Below are positions 59,966-64,000 of a stretch of 64,000 nucleotides of DNA, in pieces (position 1 is the stretch's first letter; each line of letters opens with the position of its first letter). Source of the DNA: Micromonospora antibiotica (GTDB lineage Bacteria > Actinomycetota > Actinomycetes > Mycobacteriales > Micromonosporaceae); the NCBI RefSeq assembly GCF_017599305.1, contig NZ_JAGFWR010000021.1:47394-111393 (forward strand), written 5' to 3'. The position numbers and the translations under genes were made by a program. The notes below the pieces were generated by a model. It saw nothing but the letters and a program-made list of their open reading frames with translations, was not told the origin of the DNA and made no database searches.

Positions 59966-60655
59966 TCAGCCGGCGTCGAGCAGGGCGCGGCGGACGGTGG
60001 ACAGCAGCTGCCCCAGGCCGAAGCCGGCCAGCAGCACCCAGACGGCGGTGGCCATGGTGATGGTGCCGGCGGTCAGGTCGAGGTCGATGAGCCCGGTCAA
60101 CCCGGCCAGCAGCAGCCCGACCAGGGCGACGCAGACCCGGGTGGGCCGCTCCCCCACGGTGACCGCACCGATCTCCCGCATCCCGGCGGCGACCGCGCGG
60201 GCCCGCACGTACTCGTGCAGCCAGGACAACGCGCCGGCCGCGACCACCAGCGCACCGGGCGCTCCGATCAGCCAGAACGCCGCCAACCAGGCGATCTCAC
60301 CGAGCCGGTCGGCGACCGAGTCGTAGACGTAGCCGAGCCGGGTGGTCCGGCCGGTGGCGACCGCGACCGCCCCGTCGACACTGTCGGCGACCGAGGCCAA
60401 CAGCACGAACAGCGCGCCGACGATCGGGCCCTGCGCCGACCGGACGCTGAACAGCGGCACGCACAGGCAGAGCAGCACCCCGCCGACGGTCACCGCGGTC
60501 GGGGTCACCCGCAGCCGTCCCAGCACATAGCCGACGTGGTACGCGAAACGCAGCCAGGCCCGGACCACCGGCGCCGCGACCCGGGGGTCGAAGCCGCCGT
60601 GCAGCCGCGCCCACGCGGTCGCGTACTCGTCCCATTTCAGCTGTGTGCCCACCAT
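59966..60655 (-). CDS. CDP-alcohol phosphatidyltransferase-family membrane protein
   Basis: The 229-residue protein has about six helices and a CDP-alcohol phosphotransferase motif: DSVDGAVAVATGRTT then GYVYDSVADR. The four aspartates and glycines of the D-x2-DG...G-x3-D-x3-D pattern are present, but the usual AR after DG-x2 reads AV (Arg to Val). Members join a CDP-activated lipid to an alcohol in phospholipid synthesis. The missing Arg could change or reduce activity. It is separated from metF by 44 bp. Confidence 0.85.
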   Translation of the reverse strand: MVGTQLKWDEYATAWARLHGGFDPRVAAPVVRAWLRFAYHVGYVLGRLRVTPTAVTVGGVLLCLCVPLFSVRSAQGPIVGALFVLLASVADSVDGAVAVATGRTTRLGYVYDSVADRLGEIAWLAAFWLIGAPGALVVAAGALSWLHEYVRARAVAAGMREIGAVTVGERPTRVCVALVGLLLAGLTGLIDLDLTAGTITMATAVWVLLAGFGLGQLLSTVRRALLDAG

Positions 60656-60699
60656 CGGTCAACCGTCGCGGCCTGGTCGAGGTGTCGGGGTCGACGCGT

Positions 60700-61617
60700 T
60701 CACACCCGGGCGTCGGCCCGCAGGCTGCGCCACACCTCCCGGGTCGCGGGAGAACGGTTGAGGGTGATGAAGTGGATGCCGGGCACCCCCTCGTCGAGCA
60801 ACCGGGCGCACATCTCGCTGGCCTGTTCGATGCCGAGCCGGCGGACCGCCTCCGGGTCGTCGGCGACCCGGGCGAACCGCTCGGCCAGCGCGGGCGGGAA
60901 GGGCGCTCCGGACAACTGCACCGAACGTTCGATGGTGCCGATCTGGGTCACCGGCATCACCCCGGCCAGGATCGGGGTGTCGCAGCCGGCCGCCGCGACC
61001 CGGTCGCGCAGCCGCAGGTAGTCGTCGGCGTCGAAGAACATCTGGGTGATGGCGAACTCCGCGCCGGCCCGACACTTACGCACGAAGTGCGCGGTGTCGC
61101 TGTCCACGTCGGCCGAGCGGGGATGCTTGTAGGGGAAGGCGGCCACCCCGACGCTGAAGTCGCCGGCCTCCCGGACCAGCCGGACCAGGTCCTCGGCGTA
61201 GTCGACGCCCTCCGGGTGCCGGATCCACTCCCCTCCCGGGTCACCGGGCGGGTCACCCCGGACGGCGAGCACGTTGCGCACCCCCACGCCGGCCAGCCGT
61301 CCGATCACGTTGCGCAGCTCGGCGACGGAGTGGTTGACGGCGGTCAGGTGCGCCATCGGCAGCAGCGTGGTCTCGGTGGCGATCCGTTCGGTCACCGCGA
61401 CCGTGGTGTCCCGGGTCGAACCACCGGCCCCGTAGGTGATCGACACGAACGACGGGCGCAACGACTCCAGCTCCCGGATGGCCTGCCAGAGCAGCCGCTC
61501 GCCCTGCGCCGTCTTGGGCGGGAAGAACTCGAACGAGAACGTCGGCTGGCGGGCGCGGATCAGCTCCCCGATCGCCGGCTGGGGATTGGGAAGGACAGAG
61601 GGAAGACCGAGCGCCAC
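60700..61617 (-). CDS. metF: Methylenetetrahydrofolate reductase
   Basis: The 305-residue protein reduces 5,10-methylene-THF to 5-methyl-THF for methionine synthesis. Motifs include SFEFFPPKTAQGE, SITYGAGGSTRDTT, AHLTAVNHSVAEL, LAVRGDPPG, and FITQMFFD-like AITQMFFDADDY. The FAD-binding (beta-alpha)8 barrel is complete. Start GTG 61617 has TAGAGT (61629-61624) 6 nt upstream and no ribosome site, so the mRNA is probably leaderless. A 284-bp gap separates it from the divergent HTH gene. Confidence 0.95.
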   Translation of the reverse strand: MALGLPSVLPNPQPAIGELIRARQPTFSFEFFPPKTAQGERLLWQAIRELESLRPSFVSITYGAGGSTRDTTVAVTERIATETTLLPMAHLTAVNHSVAELRNVIGRLAGVGVRNVLAVRGDPPGDPGGEWIRHPEGVDYAEDLVRLVREAGDFSVGVAAFPYKHPRSADVDSDTAHFVRKCRAGAEFAITQMFFDADDYLRLRDRVAAAGCDTPILAGVMPVTQIGTIERSVQLSGAPFPPALAERFARVADDPEAVRRLGIEQASEMCARLLDEGVPGIHFITLNRSPATREVWRSLRADARV

Positions 61618-61623
61618 GTGACG

Positions 61624-61629
61624 ACTCTA
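61624..61629 (-). promoter_or_regulatory. metF -10 box, leaderless start
   Basis: TAGAGT on the minus strand ends 6 nt before the metF GTG at 61617, so the transcript would begin at the start codon. No SAM or SAH riboswitch-like structure can fit between this promoter and the gene. Confidence 0.6.
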
Positions 61630-61901
61630 GCGGGCGACGCGGCCCGACCCCACGCACTTCCCACCAGAGCATCGACACCCGCCGAAACCCGGCCGACCGA
61701 CGCCGTCGCCACGCGGCGGCGCACGTCGTGACCCCGGGGTGGAAACGTCGTACGCCGGGGGTAGAACGGACGGGCGCGGGTGGCGTCGGTCGGTGCCGAC
61801 GCCCGGGGTCACGCGCGGGGGTCGGCCACCGTGACCGGCGGCATCCCGGCCGTGCTGTGGGGCGGACGGGCACGGCCGCGTCGACACCCACCGGAGGACC
61901 G

Positions 61902-62654
61902 ATGACCCCGTCCGACCCGAGCCTGCTCGGGCCGCTGATCGCCCAACTGCGGCTGGCCCGTGGGTGGAGCCAGCAGCGGCTCGCCGACGAGCTGTGCGCC
62001 ACCGCCGGCACACCCACCCTGACCCGGCACGAGGTGTCCCGGTGGGAACGGGCGGTACGGGTGCCGGGCGACCGCTGGCGACGGCAGCTCGCCGTCGTCC
62101 TCGACGCTCCGATCGGGTCCCTGGCCGGCGGCCCGCCCCGCGACCGGAAGGCCGCTCCGACCCGGCGGGCCGACCCGACCCGGCGGGCCGACCCGACCCG
62201 GCGGGCCGACCCGACCCGGCGAGCCACTCCCACCCGGCAGACCGACCCCACCCGACCTGCCACTCCCACCCGGCAGGCCGCTCCGACCCGGCGAGCCACT
62301 CCGACCCGGCAGGCCGCTCCGAAGCCGACCCGGGCCGGCAACGCCGCCCCGGGTCGATGGATCGAGCCGGGTCCGGACGGGCCGACACCACAGCGGCGTC
62401 GGACCGGTCCGACGCCGGGCAAGGGACCGGGGTCGGGCGGCGGTCCCGTGTCGGGCGGCGGTCCTGTGTCGGGTGGCGGTCCTGTGTCGGGCGGCGGTCC
62501 CGTCTTGGGCAAGGGACCCGTGTCGGGTGGCGGTCCCGTGTCGGGCAAGGGACCGGGGTCGGGCAACGGTCCGTGCCGTCCGGCGGGACACCCCGGCCGC
62601 CCGGTCGGGCGGGGTCGGGGTGGCGACCGGGATGACGCGCCGAGCCGCTGGTGA
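61902..62654 (+). CDS. HTH (Xre-type) protein with repetitive low-complexity tail
   Basis: The 250-residue protein has an N-terminal Xre-like helix-turn-helix (residues 5-75: LIAQLRLARGWSQQRLADEL, then LTRHEVSRWERAVRVPG). The rest is repetitive: TRRADP-type units, then SGGGPV-type units. Its start has a GGAGG site. It may regulate metF or the polyprenyl synthetase, but no operator was identified. The tail is presumably disordered and rich in Arg/Pro/Gly/Ser; nothing suggests enzymatic activity. Confidence 0.8.
   Translation: MTPSDPSLLGPLIAQLRLARGWSQQRLADELCATAGTPTLTRHEVSRWERAVRVPGDRWRRQLAVVLDAPIGSLAGGPPRDRKAAPTRRADPTRRADPTRRADPTRRATPTRQTDPTRPATPTRQAAPTRRATPTRQAAPKPTRAGNAAPGRWIEPGPDGPTPQRRRTGPTPGKGPGSGGGPVSGGGPVSGGGPVSGGGPVLGKGPVSGGGPVSGKGPGSGNGPCRPAGHPGRPVGRGRGGDRDDAPSRW
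62157..62570 (+). repeat. Two in-frame tandem repeat blocks in the HTH gene
   Basis: Block one (about 62157-62330) holds 18-bp units encoding TRRADP, TRRATP, TRQAAP variants. Block two (about 62425-62570) holds 18-bp units encoding SGGGPV and SGKGPG variants. Unit length 18 in both, frame preserved. Early units of block one are almost identical at the DNA level, which suggests recent expansion. Confidence 0.85.
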
Positions 62655-62676
62655 GGCGGCGGCGGTGGGGACCGGC

Positions 62677-62682
62677 TAGCGT
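62677..62682 (+). promoter_or_regulatory. Polyprenyl synthetase -10 box, leaderless start
   Basis: TAGCGT ends 6 nt before the GTG at 62689, with no ribosome site, so transcription probably starts at the start codon. Confidence 0.55.
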
Positions 62683-62688
62683 CGTGGC

Positions 62689-63771
62689 GTGACCCACGCT
62701 GCTCCCGTCTCCCCTGTCGACCGTGCCGGCCTGCGGCAGCGCGTCGACAAGGCGTTGACCGAGTTCCTGTCCGGCCGGCGCAGCTGGATGGCCGGCATCG
62801 ACGAGGCACTGGCCCCGGTCGCCGAGGCCATCGAGGGGTTCGTGCTCGGTGGCGGCAAGCGGCTGCGTCCGGCCTTCGCGTACTGGGGGTTCCGGGGTGC
62901 CGGCGGGGTGGACGCCGACCCGGTGGTGACCGCCCTGGCGGCACTGGAGTTCTTCCAGGCCAGCGCGCTGATCCACGACGACCTGATGGACCGGTCGGAC
63001 ACCCGGCGCGGTGAGCCGGCGGTGCACCGACGGTTCGCCACCCGACACCGGGCGTCCGGCTGGCACGGTGATCCGGACAGCTTCGGCGACGCGGCGGCGA
63101 TCCTGCTCGGTGACCTCTGCCTGGTCTGGTCCGACGAGCTGCTGCACTCCGCCGGACTGGCCCCGCACACGGTGGCCCGGGCCCGGCCGGTCTTCGACGA
63201 GATGCGCGGCGAGGTCACCGTCGGGCAGTACCTCGACGTGCTCACCCAGGCGACCGGGGAGGTCTCGCTGGAGCGGGCCGGCAAGGTGGCCCGGTACAAG
63301 TCGGCCAAGTACACCGTCGAGCGGCCGTTGCTGCTCGGCGCCGCGCTCGCCGACGCGTCGCCCGACGTGCGTACCGCCTACTCGGCGTACGGGTTGCCGC
63401 TCGGTGAGGCGTTCCAGCTCCGCGACGACGTGCTGGGAGTGTTCGGCGACCCGGCGCAGACCGGCAAGCCGGCCGGGGACGACCTGCGCGAGGGTAAGCG
63501 CACCTACCTGGTGGCGGCGGCGGTGGAGGTCGCCGACGAGGCCGGCCGGGACCTGCTGCTCAGCCGGCTCGGCGATCCGGAGCTGGACGAGGACGGGGTG
63601 GCCCGGCTCCGCGAGCTGATCAGCGCCACCGGCGCGTTGGCCCGCACCGAGCAGCGCATCGTCACCCTCACCGACACCGCCCTGGCCGCCCTGGCCGGCG
63701 TCGACCTCGATACCGAGGCCCGCCAGGCCCTGGTCGACCTGGCCATAGCCGCCACCCGCCGCGCCGACTAA
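62689..63771 (+). CDS. Polyprenyl synthetase (trans-isoprenyl diphosphate synthase)
   Basis: The 360-residue all-helical enzyme condenses isopentenyl diphosphate with allylic diphosphates. It has GGGKRLRPA (55-63), the first aspartate-rich motif DDLMD (97-101), KYKSAKYTVERPL-type RYKSAKYTVERPL, and the second motif in QLRDDVLGVFGD, followed by GKPAGDDLREGKRTYL. Chain length is not evident; two bulky residues sit before DDxxD (FFQASALIH), which in some homologues limit chain length to C20. Proximity to carotenoid genes fits a GGPP synthase, but this remains inferred. Confidence 0.93.
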   Translation: MTHAAPVSPVDRAGLRQRVDKALTEFLSGRRSWMAGIDEALAPVAEAIEGFVLGGGKRLRPAFAYWGFRGAGGVDADPVVTALAALEFFQASALIHDDLMDRSDTRRGEPAVHRRFATRHRASGWHGDPDSFGDAAAILLGDLCLVWSDELLHSAGLAPHTVARARPVFDEMRGEVTVGQYLDVLTQATGEVSLERAGKVARYKSAKYTVERPLLLGAALADASPDVRTAYSAYGLPLGEAFQLRDDVLGVFGDPAQTGKPAGDDLREGKRTYLVAAAVEVADEAGRDLLLSRLGDPELDEDGVARLRELISATGALARTEQRIVTLTDTALAALAGVDLDTEARQALVDLAIAATRRAD

Positions 63772-63930
63772 CCCCCTCCCCCTCCCCCTCCCCTGCCTCC
63801 CTCCCCGCCCCACCCCGACCGCCCGACCGCCCGCCCGCCCAATCACGTTGATCAAGAGGTTTCGGTCACGAATGGGCCGGCGGTTTCTAGGCTTCAGTGC
63901 AACTGATCTTGGGTTGGGTTGGAGGTCCTG
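63772..63930. other. Intergenic region with polypyrimidine tract
   Basis: A C/T-only stretch of about 40 bases follows the synthetase stop (63771-63812), then ordinary sequence. The last 90 bases (about 63840-63930) are less GC-rich than the window and probably belong to the transposable element at the edge. No gene recognised. Confidence 0.5.
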
Positions 63931-64000
63931 GTGGCGAAGCCGGGTGTGTTGACGTTCGGGCATCGGCAGGTGTTGGAGCATCTGTGGGCTTCGGGTCGGA
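63931..64000 (+). mobile_element. 5' end of a probable IS30-type transposase (cut by window edge)
   Basis: A GTG with an upstream GGAGG opens a frame beginning VAKPGVLTFGHRQVLEHLW, about 23 codons before the window ends. LTFGHRQVLEHLWASGR resembles the N-terminal HTH of IS30 transposases (pattern LT..eR..ie.l...G). Codon use is unlike the neighbours (many codons ending in T or G, such as GGT, TTG and CAT), consistent with a transferred element. Only the start is visible, so the family is tentative. Confidence 0.45.

Noticed and set aside
61618..61901. SAM or SAH riboswitch ahead of metF
   Set aside because: The -10 box places the transcript start at the GTG, leaving no leader, and no conserved riboswitch core was seen.
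61627..63981. Minus-strand open frame of 784 codons
   Set aside because: It runs antisense through the HTH gene and the polyprenyl synthetase, both clear; composition is that of a shadow frame.
1..64000. tRNA or rRNA genes
   Set aside because: No cloverleaf-like segment with a GGTTCGA-type T arm in proper context and no rRNA-like sequence was found by eye.

Overview
The window is a very GC-rich actinobacterial chromosome segment. Gene content and order (dcw cluster with wag31/sepF/yggT and no ftsA, the MurT/GatD pair, a DnaE2/ImuA'/ImuB mutasome, a DNPR-type MurE implying diaminopimelate peptidoglycan, and a CrtA/CruF carotenoid block) point to Micromonosporaceae, most likely Micromonospora. 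This assignment is inference from gene content; no database search was possible.

Layout. 1-3195 (minus): a truncated membrane-anchored protein, rluD, lspA and a DksA/TraR-type zinc-finger gene. 3196-7073 (minus): a CPA1 antiporter, a DUF167 protein, a membrane protein with an Ada-like zinc ribbon, wag31/divIVA and yggT. 7103-24224 (minus): the division and cell-wall cluster, read in transcription order as mraZ, rsmH, ftsL, ftsI, murE, murF, mraY, gap, ftsW, murG, murC, ftsQ, ftsZ, yggS, sepF. murD is absent between mraY and ftsW; the 172-bp gap instead holds a terminator-like hairpin and a GACAC (WhiA-type) box. ftsZ has a consensus-like promoter overlaid by a 31-bp perfect palindrome. Divergent from mraZ is murT-gatD (lipid II amidation), followed by a TVP38-type membrane protein; the shared intergenic region carries GTGGAG (MraZ-type) boxes facing both ways.

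27312-31113: a two-component pair (minus) and an ABC exporter pair (plus). 31207-34309 (minus): leuS behind a Leu-rich leader peptide and a terminator, an apparent attenuation system. 34570-39431 (plus): MoxR ATPase, DUF58 and transglutaminase-like membrane protein. 39685-43712 (minus): DUF3040 protein, dinB, a phosphodiesterase-like protein, a methyltransferase and a 57-residue small protein.

43811-51163 (minus): an inducible mutagenesis locus, HEPN (SAV_6107-like), imuA', imuB and then dnaE2. The HEPN-imuA'-imuB operon has a LexA-type box and a long structured leader. dnaE2 has its own twin palindromes and no LexA box. Both imuB and dnaE2 carry in-frame short-repeat expansions, and a 15-bp minisatellite lies between them. 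51665-54439 (plus): a flavin electron-transfer module (ferric-reductase-like protein, FMN-binding protein, ApbE). 54499-59929 (plus): a YbaK-type deacylase, then CrtA-like monooxygenase, GNAT, CruF-like protein, glycosyltransferase and phytoene-desaturase-like enzyme. 59966-63771: a CDP-alcohol phosphatidyltransferase, metF, an HTH protein with a repeat tail and a polyprenyl synthetase. The right edge starts a probable IS30-type transposase.

Recurring themes are tight ATGA/GTGA overlaps inside operons, leaderless starts (a TAnnnT -10 box 6-7 nt before the start codon) at seven or more genes, and in-frame short tandem repeats in disordered protein segments.
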